Shown: positions 23,915 through 32,694, counted from the first letter of the stretch. The stretch is DNA of 64,000 nucleotides from Agrococcus casei LMG 22410 (GCF_900163565.1 NZ_FUHU01000043.1:82747-146746), one strand, 5' to 3'. Notes: generated by a model from the sequence alone, not told the origin. A program made the numbers and translations.

Positions 23915-24952
23915 TCAGCCGACGCGACGCGAGAACGCAGCGTGCACGTCGAAGACAGCATCGGTGTCAGCACCCTCTGCCGCAGCCTCGCTGAGTGACG
24001 GCGCAACCGTGCGACCGTCAGCGACCTTGGCGTCTTCAGCCTTGACCCGACGCTGCTCAGCAGTGTCGACCTGGTCGCCTTCTGCGTCGAAGCCCACGAG
24101 CTCTGCAAAGCTCTCCTCCGAAGCAGCCGACGTCTTGGCAGCAGCTCCCTCACGACGCAGCGCCTCACGAATGCGCTCTGCCATGAGCTCCTGGTACTCC
24201 TCGCGCGACGGCGCCGTCGTGCGCTGCTCAGGCACATCCTGGGGCGTCCACGACCGTGAGCGCATGTGCTCTTCGGTCGGCAGCGACGACTGCTGCAGCT
24301 GGTGCGCCGCCTGGTCGTCGGCAACAGGCTGCTGCACAGCAGACTCGCGAAGCACCGCTTCGGTCTGCTCGCGTGCGGCACTGGAGACCAGCGCGATCTG
24401 CTTCGCCGAGCGATTCACCATGACGAGTCCCGACACTGCAACGGCAAGCAGCAGTACTGCTGCAAGCGTCAGCGCCCAGAGGCCCGGAACAGCGAGGCCG
24501 ACGACGGCTGCCGCAAGTGCGACCAGACCCGTGATCGTGCATGCCAGCTTGGTGCGGCGCAGCCGCGCCTGACGGGTAGTCGAGCTCTGAACAACCACCT
24601 TGACCTCCTGTTCAATCCTTCTGATCTGCGCATCGATCTCGCGCGCCTTCGCTACCGCCTCGCGGTGCTTCTGCGCTTCACGAAGACGCACTTCGCGCTC
24701 CAGCAGCTTGCGCTGCCGAGCAATGTCTCTGGCCCGCACATCGAATGCGACGGCTTCACTGAGTTCTGTGGTCTCGGTCAGTGCTCGCAGCGTGTGCTGC
24801 AGCCGAGTCGCCTCGAGCTCAGCAGCCCGAACCTCTCGCTGCTTCGACCACACGGGAATCAGATACGCAAGCCAGACGAGCGCCGCCAGCACGAACACGG
24901 CTGTCGTGCCCATGCCCGCTGTGAACTCCATGAGCAGAACGGTAACGACCAT
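23915..24952 (-). CDS. Coiled-coil membrane protein, unknown function
   Basis: About 345 residues with one N-terminal helix (FVLAALVWLAYLIPVW), a charged coiled coil (about residues 40-120, many E, R, Q and K), two further membrane helices (about 130-180) and a long disordered acidic tail. Similar proteins of unknown role sit beside a RimJ-like GNAT and 5-formyl-THF cyclo-ligase in Microbacteriaceae (from memory). Two starts, ATG 24952 and ATG 24931, are close; neither has a good ribosome binding site. The topology would place the coiled coil in the cytoplasm. No enzymatic motif is visible. Confidence 0.7.
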   Translation of the reverse strand: MVVTVLLMEFTAGMGTTAVFVLAALVWLAYLIPVWSKQREVRAAELEATRLQHTLRALTETTELSEAVAFDVRARDIARQRKLLEREVRLREAQKHREAVAKAREIDAQIRRIEQEVKVVVQSSTTRQARLRRTKLACTITGLVALAAAVVGLAVPGLWALTLAAVLLLAVAVSGLVMVNRSAKQIALVSSAAREQTEAVLRESAVQQPVADDQAAHQLQQSSLPTEEHMRSRSWTPQDVPEQRTTAPSREEYQELMAERIREALRREGAAAKTSAASEESFAELVGFDAEGDQVDTAEQRRVKAEDAKVADGRTVAPSLSEAAAEGADTDAVFDVHAAFSRRVG

Positions 24953-25010
24953 CTTCGCATGAACGCCCGAGGCGCACCGCGAACGCCGCGAACGATCTGA
25001 AAAAGTTGTG

Positions 25011-25646
25011 TCAGGGGTGGATGGTAGGCGGCCGCGAGTCCTCCGGCAGCTGAGGAACCCGACCCGCCTGCCACCGCTGCAGCACCGGCTCGGCAAGCTC
25101 TTCACGCACAAGCGCAAAGCACAGGTGGTCTCGCCAGTCGCTGTCGATGTAGATGTAGCGACGGCGGATTCCCTCGAACCGAAAGCCGAGCTTCTCGACA
25201 ATGCGCAGCGACGGCTTGTTCTCGGGACGGATGCAGACCTCCATGCGATGCAGGCCCAGTTCGAAGAGGCAGTAGTCGGTGGCGAGTGCCGTTGCAGTGG
25301 GCGTGGCTCCCCTGCCGGCAAAGCGCTCTGCGATCCAGTAGCCCAGCGTCGCACTCTGCAGAGCACCCCACGTTATGCTCGAGACATTCAGCTGACCGGC
25401 AAACTCACCGTCGACCTCGATCGCAAACGGCAGCCCTGTGCCGGCACGGGCACCTTCGAGCAAGCCTCTGATCGTCGCCTTGCCGTCAATCGCACTCGGC
25501 GGCCTGGTGCCCGGCATGTGGGCTTCCCACTGCTGCAGCCACTGGCGGTTGTCTGAAAGCTCTCGCTCCAGTGCACGTGCATCACGAAGGCGAATCGGCC
25601 GGAGTGCAATGGCGCCGCTTTGCAGCCGAGGCGCGATGTCGAACAT
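25011..25646 (-). CDS. GNAT family N-acetyltransferase, RimJ/RimL type
   Basis: A 211-residue acetyltransferase. The acetyl-CoA loop is seen in YWIAERFAGRGATPTATALA near residue 103 (the R-x-x-G-x-A turn in degenerate form) and the late strand in RIVEKLGFRFEGIRR near 148. RimJ-type members acetylate N-terminal alanines of ribosomal proteins, but the target here is not known. A TAGGCT hexamer six bases before the ATG and the lack of a ribosome binding site suggest a leaderless mRNA. It is divergent from the folate gene across 34 bases. Confidence 0.85.
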   Translation of the reverse strand: MFDIAPRLQSGAIALRPIRLRDARALERELSDNRQWLQQWEAHMPGTRPPSAIDGKATIRGLLEGARAGTGLPFAIEVDGEFAGQLNVSSITWGALQSATLGYWIAERFAGRGATPTATALATDYCLFELGLHRMEVCIRPENKPSLRIVEKLGFRFEGIRRRYIYIDSDWRDHLCFALVREELAEPVLQRWQAGRVPQLPEDSRPPTIHP

Positions 25647-25652
25647 GCTACG

Positions 25653-25658
25653 AGCCTA
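25653..25658 (-). promoter_or_regulatory. -10 element of leaderless GNAT gene
   Basis: TAGGCT on the minus strand, six bases before the ATG. It lies only 10 bases from the opposing -10 at 25668. Confidence 0.45.
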
Positions 25659-25667
25659 GAGGCACCG

Positions 25668-25673
25668 TAGTAT
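25668..25673 (+). promoter_or_regulatory. -10 element of leaderless folate gene
   Basis: TAGTAT, seven bases before the ATG at 25681. The promoter region must overlap the divergent GNAT promoter. Confidence 0.5.
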
Positions 25674-25680
25674 TGCGACC

Positions 25681-26262
25681 ATGAGCCACAGCGAGACTGC
25701 TTCAGAGAAGGAACAGCTGCGCGCCCAGATTCGCACAGAACGCCGCCAGCGCGGCACCGAGGGCGCTCTGGCCGAAGCGCCGAAGTTCACCGAGCACCTG
25801 ATCTCGCTCGCAGCCGAACTCGACGCCAAGAAGGTCGCCGCCTACCTCTCGACGCCTGACGAGCCCGACACCCGCGGCTTCCTCGTCTGGGCCCGCAACC
25901 ACGGTGTACAGGTACTGCTGCCGATCAGCCGCATCGACGGCCTCATGGACTGGGCTGAGTTCGACGAAAGCGAAGTGCAGGGCCCCTACGGCGTGCCCGA
26001 ACCGGCTGGCGAGGTGCTGCCGCCGAATGCGATCGACGATGTCGACCTGATCATCCTGCCCGCATCCGCCGCAGACGCAGAGGGCATGCGCATGGGCTGG
26101 GGCCGAGGCTACTTCGACAAGCTGCTCGGCTCAATGGAGAACCTGCCCCCGACCTACGCAGTCGTGTACGACACAGAGCTCCTCGAGAGCGTGCCGAGCG
26201 AGCCGCATGATTACAGTGTTGATGGCGTCGTGACGCCATCCGGAATTCACAGAATCGAGTAG
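25681..26262 (+). CDS. 5-formyltetrahydrofolate cyclo-ligase
   Basis: Converts 5-formyl-THF with ATP to 5,10-methenyl-THF in one-carbon metabolism. The 193-residue protein shows the N-terminal KEQLRAQIRTERR helix, the phosphate loop region PYGVPEP near 102, and the family signature GMRMGWGRGYFDKLL near residue 137. Length is normal. It starts a + strand operon with FmdB (three bases apart) and MscL (24 bases further on). Confidence 0.92.
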   Translation: MSHSETASEKEQLRAQIRTERRQRGTEGALAEAPKFTEHLISLAAELDAKKVAAYLSTPDEPDTRGFLVWARNHGVQVLLPISRIDGLMDWAEFDESEVQGPYGVPEPAGEVLPPNAIDDVDLIILPASAADAEGMRMGWGRGYFDKLLGSMENLPPTYAVVYDTELLESVPSEPHDYSVDGVVTPSGIHRIE

Positions 26263-26265
26263 ACC

Positions 26266-26544
26266 ATGCCCGTGTACGCTTACGCCTGCCGCGACTGCGG
26301 CAACGCTTTCGACATCCGCCAGGAGTTCACAGACGAGTCTCTGACCGTGTGCGAATCCTGCGGAGGCCGTCTGCGCAAGCAGTTCGGTGCTGTCGGTGTC
26401 ACGTTCAACGGCTCCGGCTTCTACAGGACAGACTCCCGTTCCTCACCAACCTCATCCCAGGGTTCCGCAACGAAGGCGCCGACACAATCGGCACCCCCAG
26501 CTGCGGCTCCCGCCACTGCACAACAGACTGGTTCAACCTCCTGA
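26266..26544 (+). CDS. FmdB family zinc ribbon protein
   Basis: A 92-residue protein. The N-terminal half is a zinc ribbon with CRDCGNAF and CESCGGRLRKQF (four cysteines near residues 8, 11, 29 and 32), the FmdB putative regulatory domain; GVTFNGSGFYRTD follows. The C-terminal 40 residues are a Ser/Pro/Ala-rich disordered tail. Function is unknown; the arrangement FTHF cyclo-ligase - fmdB - mscL is common in actinobacteria. It follows the folate gene with a 3-base gap. Confidence 0.88.
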   Translation: MPVYAYACRDCGNAFDIRQEFTDESLTVCESCGGRLRKQFGAVGVTFNGSGFYRTDSRSSPTSSQGSATKAPTQSAPPAAAPATAQQTGSTS

Positions 26545-26568
26545 GGCGGCCCCAATGAAAGGAAACCC

Positions 26569-26952
26569 ATGAAGGGCTTCAAAGCATTCATCATGCAGGG
26601 CAATGTCATCGACCTTGCCGTTGCAGTCGTCATCGGCGGTGCCTTCGCCGCAATCGTCGACGCCTTCGTCACAGGCGTCGTCGAGCCTCTGATCGCCGCA
26701 GCTGGCGGCTTCGACAACATCGCTGAGGTCACCGCCGGCCCGATCCTGATCGGCCTCGTCATCGCAGCAGTCATCCGCTTCATCCTGGTCGCAGCCATCG
26801 TGTACTTCGTGCTCGTGCTGCCGATCCAGAAGATGCGCGAAGCGTCCGACCGCCGCAAGGGCATCGTCCCGGCAGAAGACCCCGAGTCGCAGGAGCAGAT
26901 CCTCGCCGACATCCGCGAGCTGCTCAAGGCTCAGCAGGGCGGCAAGCTCTAA
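26569..26952 (+). CDS. mscL: Large-conductance mechanosensitive channel
   Basis: MscL opens under membrane tension during hypo-osmotic shock. The 127-residue protein has the amphipathic N-terminus FKAFIMQGNVIDLAVAVVIG, first helix with AFAAIVDAFV, a periplasmic loop, a second helix IRFILVAAIVYFVLVLP, and a charged C-terminal bundle. The length is typical. GAAAGGA lies upstream of the ATG. A strong terminator lies 14 bases after the stop. Confidence 0.95.
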   Translation: MKGFKAFIMQGNVIDLAVAVVIGGAFAAIVDAFVTGVVEPLIAAAGGFDNIAEVTAGPILIGLVIAAVIRFILVAAIVYFVLVLPIQKMREASDRRKGIVPAEDPESQEQILADIRELLKAQQGGKL

Positions 26953-26966
26953 GCAGCTGCAACGAC

Positions 26967-26996
26967 AGAGGGAGGAAGCCGCGGCTTCCTCCCTCT
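26967..26996. terminator. Strong hairpin terminator after mscL
   Basis: A 14-bp perfect stem, AGAGGGAGGAAGCC with GGCTTCCTCCCTCT, around a 2-base loop. The stem's A and T ends allow action on both strands; the minus-strand operon of the helicase-like gene ends 20 bases away. Confidence 0.85.
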
Positions 26997-27015
26997 TCGC
27001 TTGTCCTGCAGCAGA

Positions 27016-27210
27016 TCAGCCCCAGTGCGGCGGCTTGTCGCCGATCAGGCGTGCATCGTTCTCACCGGCACTCTGACGCTTGCCGTCACCCGAGTCGGCA
27101 GGGGGCTCACCGATGTAGCCTTCGACAGGCTCGGTCGTCACTCGCCGACCAGTCTTGCGGATGCGCGGAGCAACTTCAGAGGCGCCTTCGCCCTCGCGCC
27201 GCTCAGCCAT
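27016..27210 (-). CDS. Small hydrophilic protein, unknown
   Basis: A 64-residue, charged, probably disordered protein beginning MAERREGEGASEV and ending in DKPPHWG. Its ATG overlaps the end of the large helicase-like gene by eight bases (ATGGCTGA), which supports translational coupling and thus reality. No family recognised. Confidence 0.6.
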   Translation of the reverse strand: MAERREGEGASEVAPRIRKTGRRVTTEPVEGYIGEPPADSGDGKRQSAGENDARLIGDKPPHWG

Positions 27211-30200
27211 GGGATTCGATGCCGACAGTCTCGGCGACTCGCGCAGCCACCGCATCCGGGTCGGTGAACAGCTCGAACGCGTGCACGCGCACCGTGTGCC
27301 ACCCGAGCCTGCGCAGCTGATCAGGCTCGACACGCAGCTGGTGCCGCAGCGAATCGTCGCTCTCTTCGTGATCGCTCAGCACTGCCGCGCACACGCCACC
27401 GTTCGATGCCACGAGCGGAAGCCCGCCGTAGCCGAGGCCCACGTTGAGCCCCATCATCTCGAGACGGCCCGCCAGATCATGCATGAGCGGATCTGCAACC
27501 GAAGGCTCCTGAGCGAGCTTGGGCGTCGCCGCATCGAGCAGCACCTCGCGCAGCTGCTCGGCACCGAACTCGACCGAATCAGGGTCGAGCTCTGCAGCAT
27601 CGAACGACGTCACGATCGTGAGCGCCTTGCGAGCACGCGTCATCGCGATGGCCAGCAGCCGCTCGCCGCCCTCGCGGCCGAGCGCACCGAAGTCGACATT
27701 CTTGCTGTACTTCGAACGGCCGTAGCCGACAGAGAAGATGACTCGGTCACGCGAGAGTGCCATTGCGTGTGTCAGGTCAGCGATGACGAACGGCTCGTCG
27801 GTGTCAGTCGACACGAAGTCTGCAAGCGGCGGGTTCTGCGCAAGCTCCTGCACGAGCGCCTGCTGCAGACGCGTCTCGTGACGTTCGTTGCCGGTCACGA
27901 CCATGAGCGACTCGTTGGGTCGCTGGCGCGCGTGCTGGGTCACCAGCTGCAGCACTCGGTCGATCTCGGCATCCGGAGACTCGATCTCGGCAGCCCCCGG
28001 CTTCGGCAGGCCCCACGCGTTGTCGACCGTCTGCACGGTGATCGACGGATGGCCGAGATATGTTCCGGCCCAGGGCAGCGAACGAATAGTGCTGTCGTAG
28101 AAGCGATCGCTGACCGCTTCGAGCAGATCATGACCGCCAGTGCGGAACGTGCGTGTGAGCTCGAGGGTAGGCAACAGCTGCATGAGACGCGACAGCGCAG
28201 ACTCATCACCGAGCGTGTCGGCATCCGAGCCGGCCTTCAGGCCCGTGGTGGCAATCCCCACCGAGAACGTGCTCGGAGCCTGCGTGACGGGGTCGCCGAC
28301 GGCGATGACCTGCGGAGCACGTGCGACGGCTCCTGCAACCTCAGCGACCGTCACAGCCCCGGCATCGGCCAGGATGACGCAGTCGAACGGCACATTCTGC
28401 GAGATCTCGTGCACCCGGTAGGGCGACGTGAGCCAGACGGGCGCCAGAGGACGCAGCAGATGCGGCGCGGCCTCGGCGAGCTCGTCAGAGTCGACGGCCC
28501 CTGCCTTGAGCATCGAGCGCAGCGCCCGAGCCTCGTCGGGCCAGTCGCGAATGCCGAGTCGCCACTGCTCCCCCAGCTGCCATGCGAGCTTGCCGCTCGA
28601 AGCCTCAGCGTGCGTCTGATCGACGAGCGCGAAGTCATTCTCGAGACGCGAGAGCACCTGGGTGTTGCCGCGCAGCAGCGCACGCTGCGACGAGATCAGC
28701 ACCTCAAGCGCCGACTGCCACCATGCGAGCTCGAGCTCAGGCTCGATCTGGGCGACGTCGACCTTGCGGTCTGCGAGGTCACGGTACAGCGGGTCGAGCT
28801 CGAGCTCTGCGAGCGACTTGATGAGACGCGACCGCTCACGGATGTTCGTGAGGGCGTCAGAGTTCGCAGCAAGCGACTCGACCCAGGCTGCGAGGTCATC
28901 GAGGCTCATCGCAATCGCATCGCGGTAGTCGCTCTTCAGGGCATCGCCGATGCGCTCGAGGCGTCCGCGAACGCGTCCGTAGGTCTCCTCGAGGCTCGAG
29001 AGGCCAGCGGGAATGCTCGGAACCGCACCGTCGGGCGTCATCGCATTCCAGTGCTTGCGCTGACGCTGCACGCGCACGAGCGCATTGTGCAGGTCGGCGA
29101 TGCGAGCACCGGGGCGCACATACTCGAGGGCATGCTTCTTCAGTCGTCTGCGCTGCAGGCCGCCGAGGGCCGCATTCGCATCCCGACGCGAGCCGGTCGC
29201 CGTCACGAGCTCGCCGAGCGGCCGGTCGAAGATCGACGGGTGGAACACCTCGAGGCTCTCGCGGATGTCGGCCAGCAGCTCGATCTGGTCGCCGAGCTGT
29301 TCGAAGGTCTCGAACTGCTGCACCTTGGTCGCACCGAGGACTCGCTCGGCCTCTTCGCGAAGCTCAGTCAGCTCGCCCTGATTCTCGTCAGAGCCGTCGC
29401 CCGCGAGCGTCTGCGCATCCTCGAACGCCAGCTCTGCGTCGCCGTCGGTGTCGAAGTCGGCACCGTGCCACGGGGTATCGCCCGAGCCGTACTGGAACTC
29501 ACCCAGCTCAGCGGCTGTCGCGAGCGTCCGCGCAGCACTCGGCCGCTTGTCGGCGAGCTTCACGATGCTCTCGCGCGACAGGCGTGCCTGCGTCTGCGGC
29601 GGGTTCGGGAGCGCCGCGAGCTTCGAGAGCTCGCCGAGGCAGTCGACGACCGACACCTGCAGCTCGGAGTCGACACGACGCAGCGAGACGCGGTAGTCGC
29701 CGAGCACCTTGCGCAGGCGGATCAGCGCATCGTCGACGTCTGCGACATCCGGGTCTGTCGCACGCTCTGAGCGACGGATCGACGCGATCAGGTCGCGACG
29801 CAGGCTGCGCTCCGAGACAGCGAGTCCGGGCAGGCCCGCAACAGCGAGACGATCGATAATCGCAGCGCTGGTCGCACGCCGCGGGCTCACGACGAGCACG
29901 CGCCGGTCGTCTGCCACAAGGGCGCCGATGAGGTTGACGATCGTCTGCGTGGCACCCGTTCCGGGACGCGCGTTGACCGTGACAGAATTGCCCGAGAGCG
30001 CTTCTGCGATGACGCGCTCTGACTCAGCGTCTGCTTCGAGCACCAGGCGGTCGGTCTCAGGTGCACGCTCGTCCTGCGGCACGTAGTCGGGCTCGGTGCG
30101 CGCATCGCGAAGGAGCGACACAGCGATCTCGTCGCCTGCGACCGCGTCGAGGACAGGATGCGAGGCCGACGTCAGGTCGTCGAGCATGGGCGTCGCGACC

Positions 30201-30898
30201 TCGGCGAACACCGAGACGAGCACCCGCGGCGAGAGGTCGAAGCCGGGAACATGCGCTGCCGAGAGCCGCAGGCTGTCAAGCACCGGGTTCGGCGAGAACC
30301 CGCCTCCGTCGTCGGCGAGCGATGCGAGGTGCTCTTCGTCGAGCTCAACGCCGAAGTCGTCGCGCAGCAGGCGAGACAGCGCGGGGTTCACGAAGGACTT
30401 GCCCTGCAGCTGCAGCTCGAAGTCGCGTCCGCGACGACGGATCACCAGCGGCCGCAGCAGCACCGGCGCCTGCACGTCGAGTGGCTCAGACGGCATCGTG
30501 GCGAGGCCCACGGCCAGGTGCACGGCATCGATCGAGCGCGCGGTCGCAAGCTCGACGCCCTTCGACAGAATGGCGGATGCGGCGCCGCGGGCAGCGCGCA
30601 GGGCCAGGTCGTCTCGGATCAGGTTCGACAGCAGCGTCGGCTTTCCGATGATGAACTGGGCGAGGCCGCCGGGGTGCGTCGCCGAGAGCTCGATGCGTGT
30701 CGCCGAGGTGTCGATGAAGCGCAGCAGCGAAGAGCGGCCGCCCACGTCAGCGAGCTCGCTGCGCCATGCGCCCCAGCCGGATTCGACAGCGTCAGGAAGG
30801 GCATCATCGGCTGGCAGCGCGGCCTCGTCGGCGGTCACTGTCTCGTCGCGCTCAGCCACTGGCTGGTCCTCGCGGTTCTCGTCGTCTTCAGGATGCAC
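27203..30898 (-). CDS. Large SF1 helicase-like protein with degenerate ATPase site
   Basis: A 1231-residue protein with the layout of SF1 helicases of the DUF4011/DNA2-like group: an N-terminal domain (about 1-290), a core split by a long helical insertion (about 400-760), and a C-terminal restriction-endonuclease-like tail ending in RLGWHTVRVHAFELF. The P-loop reads ARPGTGATQTI (near residue 316) with alanine in place of the lysine, and the DEAS/DEAH position reads ILADAGAV. In contrast GDPVTQAPSTF, a TRTFRTGG arginine motif and GGERLLAIAMTRAR are retained. It is thus probably not an ATP-driven helicase but may bind DNA or act as a regulator. Start GTG. Confidence 0.75.
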   Translation of the reverse strand: MHPEDDENREDQPVAERDETVTADEAALPADDALPDAVESGWGAWRSELADVGGRSSLLRFIDTSATRIELSATHPGGLAQFIIGKPTLLSNLIRDDLALRAARGAASAILSKGVELATARSIDAVHLAVGLATMPSEPLDVQAPVLLRPLVIRRRGRDFELQLQGKSFVNPALSRLLRDDFGVELDEEHLASLADDGGGFSPNPVLDSLRLSAAHVPGFDLSPRVLVSVFAEVATPMLDDLTSASHPVLDAVAGDEIAVSLLRDARTEPDYVPQDERAPETDRLVLEADAESERVIAEALSGNSVTVNARPGTGATQTIVNLIGALVADDRRVLVVSPRRATSAAIIDRLAVAGLPGLAVSERSLRRDLIASIRRSERATDPDVADVDDALIRLRKVLGDYRVSLRRVDSELQVSVVDCLGELSKLAALPNPPQTQARLSRESIVKLADKRPSAARTLATAAELGEFQYGSGDTPWHGADFDTDGDAELAFEDAQTLAGDGSDENQGELTELREEAERVLGATKVQQFETFEQLGDQIELLADIRESLEVFHPSIFDRPLGELVTATGSRRDANAALGGLQRRRLKKHALEYVRPGARIADLHNALVRVQRQRKHWNAMTPDGAVPSIPAGLSSLEETYGRVRGRLERIGDALKSDYRDAIAMSLDDLAAWVESLAANSDALTNIRERSRLIKSLAELELDPLYRDLADRKVDVAQIEPELELAWWQSALEVLISSQRALLRGNTQVLSRLENDFALVDQTHAEASSGKLAWQLGEQWRLGIRDWPDEARALRSMLKAGAVDSDELAEAAPHLLRPLAPVWLTSPYRVHEISQNVPFDCVILADAGAVTVAEVAGAVARAPQVIAVGDPVTQAPSTFSVGIATTGLKAGSDADTLGDESALSRLMQLLPTLELTRTFRTGGHDLLEAVSDRFYDSTIRSLPWAGTYLGHPSITVQTVDNAWGLPKPGAAEIESPDAEIDRVLQLVTQHARQRPNESLMVVTGNERHETRLQQALVQELAQNPPLADFVSTDTDEPFVIADLTHAMALSRDRVIFSVGYGRSKYSKNVDFGALGREGGERLLAIAMTRARKALTIVTSFDAAELDPDSVEFGAEQLREVLLDAATPKLAQEPSVADPLMHDLAGRLEMMGLNVGLGYGGLPLVASNGGVCAAVLSDHEESDDSLRHQLRVEPDQLRRLGWHTVRVHAFELFTDPDAVAARVAETVGIESHG

Positions 30899-30994
30899 GC
30901 GCCCAGGCTATATGCGCATGTGCGAAGTGGCCGTTCAGCCCGCCGCGTTCGCGCAAATTGACAGCGAATTGCAACGCATCGGGGAATGATGAAG

Positions 30995-31069
30995 TGGTGC
31001 CCCTGGAGAGACTCGAACTCCCAACCAGCTCCTTAGGACGGAGATGCTCTTCCATTGAGCTACAGAGGC
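30995..31069 (-). tRNA. tRNA-Arg, anticodon CCT
   Basis: A 75-nucleotide cloverleaf with encoded CCA. Acceptor GCCTCTG pairs with CAGGGGC (one G-T), anticodon loop GTCCTAA gives CCT (reads AGG), T loop TTCGAGT. Position 27-43 of the anticodon stem is unpaired. Confidence 0.92.
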
Positions 31070-31099
31070 GGATGCGCTATCAGGTCGCGCGGGCGCGTG

Positions 31100-31849
31100 T
31101 CAGCCGCCGAGGCTGTACGCGATGGGGCCGCTGCCCACGTAGGCCGTCGACACAGCAGTGGTGAGGCCTGAGCCCCAGCCGCCGTGGACTGCCTTGCCGT
31201 CACCGAGGTAGATCGCAACGTGGTGGAGGCCTGTGCCGCCGTCAGCGTAGTAGAGGATGTCGCCGGGCTGAGCCTGTGACATCGGCACCTGCTGGAGCTG
31301 GCCGAGCGATGCGTAGCCCGTCCAGGTGAAGGTGCCGCTGGCAGCGACGGCCTTCTGCACGAGCTCCGTGCACCACTGCTGCACGCCCAGCTGCGCAAGC
31401 GCTGCCTGAACGACTGCCTGGTTGCCGCCGCCGGTCGACTGGTGCTGACCGGTGTCTTCTGCACCCTGGTCGTCAGACGAGTCGTCTGCCGCGTCATCTG
31501 CGGCTGCGTCGTCTGCAGCCTGCTGCTTCGCCTCTTCTTCGGCGGCAGCCTCTTCGTCAGCGATCAGCTGCTCGAGCTCGGCAGCGGTCGTTGCGACGAA
31601 TGCGTCTTCGGGGAACACCACGGTCTCGCCCTCGACGGCAGTGCCGCCCTGGCCGAGGCTCGAATACATCGACGGCAGCTGCGACGACTGCGCGCTGTCG
31701 TTCATGGCCACAGCCGGAAGCGTGACGCCGCCGACCAGGCCGGCAGCCACTGCGACGATGCCGAGCTTCTTTGCTGCTCCGAGGAAGCGGCGCTTGGGGG
31801 TCTCGGCGGTCTCGCGGTCGACGCGGACCAAGTCAGTGCTGTTGCTCAT
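31100..31849 (-). CDS. NlpC/P60-like cell-wall hydrolase (second gene of pair)
   Basis: A 249-residue secreted protein. It has a signal-anchor type N-terminus (KKLGIVAVAAGLVGGVTLPAVA, about 26-48), a long Glu/Ala/Asp-rich linker (90-145) and a C-terminal P60-like domain with QWCTELVQKAV (cysteine near residue 160), GDILYYADGG, and HHVAIYLGDGKAVHGGW (catalytic histidine). The first block is atypical: the usual DCSG is WCTE. It should cut peptide stems of peptidoglycan. It is 29 bases downstream of a sister gene; both probably form an operon. Confidence 0.82.
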   Translation of the reverse strand: MSNSTDLVRVDRETAETPKRRFLGAAKKLGIVAVAAGLVGGVTLPAVAMNDSAQSSQLPSMYSSLGQGGTAVEGETVVFPEDAFVATTAAELEQLIADEEAAAEEEAKQQAADDAAADDAADDSSDDQGAEDTGQHQSTGGGNQAVVQAALAQLGVQQWCTELVQKAVAASGTFTWTGYASLGQLQQVPMSQAQPGDILYYADGGTGLHHVAIYLGDGKAVHGGWGSGLTTAVSTAYVGSGPIAYSLGG

Positions 31850-31878
31850 GAGCGGTGATTCCAATCGTTTGCAGGGCC

Positions 31879-32616
31879 TCAGAAGCGGCGTGCCTGCGGG
31901 GTTCCCATCGCGGCAATCATGCCAGAGAACGACTCGTATCGCACGGTCGTTCCTTCGTAGGGTGAGTGAATGACCTGGTCGTTGCCGACGTAGATCGCGG
32001 TGTGGCCGCCCCAGACGAGCAAGTCGCCGGGCTGGACGCTGCCGATTCCGACAGGTGTGCCGACGCTCGCCTGAGCGCCTGCGATGCGCGGCAGGCTGAC
32101 GCCGACCTGCGCATAGACGTACTGGGTGAAGCCCGAGCAGTCGAAGCCGGCAGGCGTGCTGCCGCCGAAGACGTAGGGAACACCGAGGTACTGCTGTGCG
32201 ATGCCGACGATGCCGCCAGCATTGTCTGACACGGGAGGCGCGTCGTTCGAAGGAGCCTCTTCGTCGACTTCGATGCCTTCCTCTTCTTCAGCCTTGGCAT
32301 CTGCTTCGATGCGTGCCTGCATTGCCTCGAGCTCTTCGCGCGAGGTTGCATCGATCGTGTCGGGCACGAGTGCGAGGGCGGCCTCGAGCTCGGGGCTGAC
32401 CTCGTAGTTCTGCTCCTGGCCGGCAAATGAAGAAGCCAGCGATGAGTCCTGCTGCATGCCGGTGCTGCCAGCGACAGCAGGCAGAGCGATGCCGCCTGCG
32501 AGTCCTACAGCGAGTGCTGCGACACTGATGCGCTTGAATGCTCCGCCGACCTTCTGGCGACGCGTGGGTGCGTCAGCTGCATGAACGATCTCGGTGCTGC
32601 GGTTCTCTTCAGTCAT
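31879..32616 (-). CDS. NlpC/P60 family endopeptidase
   Basis: A 245-residue secreted peptidoglycan endopeptidase. The head has a basic stretch and hydrophobic signal (ISVAALAVGLAGGIALPAVA), then a helical region and an acidic linker, then the NlpC/P60 domain with YVFGGSTPAGFDCSGFTQYV (cysteine near residue 162), GDLLVWGGHTAIYVG (histidine) and VIHSPYEG. The family hydrolyses gamma-D-Glu-meso-DAP type links in the stem peptide and is used in cell separation. The upstream region has three GTNAC-type repeats compatible with MtrA control. Confidence 0.92.
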   Translation of the reverse strand: MTEENRSTEIVHAADAPTRRQKVGGAFKRISVAALAVGLAGGIALPAVAGSTGMQQDSSLASSFAGQEQNYEVSPELEAALALVPDTIDATSREELEAMQARIEADAKAEEEEGIEVDEEAPSNDAPPVSDNAGGIVGIAQQYLGVPYVFGGSTPAGFDCSGFTQYVYAQVGVSLPRIAGAQASVGTPVGIGSVQPGDLLVWGGHTAIYVGNDQVIHSPYEGTTVRYESFSGMIAAMGTPQARRF

Positions 32617-32667
32617 GTAAGTGGCTCGACTCCAGTTGGTAGACAGACTTACTGAGTGTACGACATC

Positions 32668-32694
32668 GTTATCAATTTGTCACAAAGCGGTTAC
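32668..32694 (-). promoter_or_regulatory. MtrA-like operator, three direct 5-mers at 11-bp period
   Basis: On the minus strand GTAAC, GTGAC and ATAAC follow each other with six bases between, in the promoter region of the NlpC/P60 gene. Pairs of such pentamers with 6-base spacing are characteristic of MtrA binding sites, and MtrA is known to control NlpC/P60 hydrolases in actinobacteria. Binding here is inference. Confidence 0.5.

Noticed and set aside
27155..29770. Long open plus-strand frame inside the helicase-like gene
   Set aside because: It is the complement of the protein-coding frame, with H/E/R/V repetitive composition and no domain.
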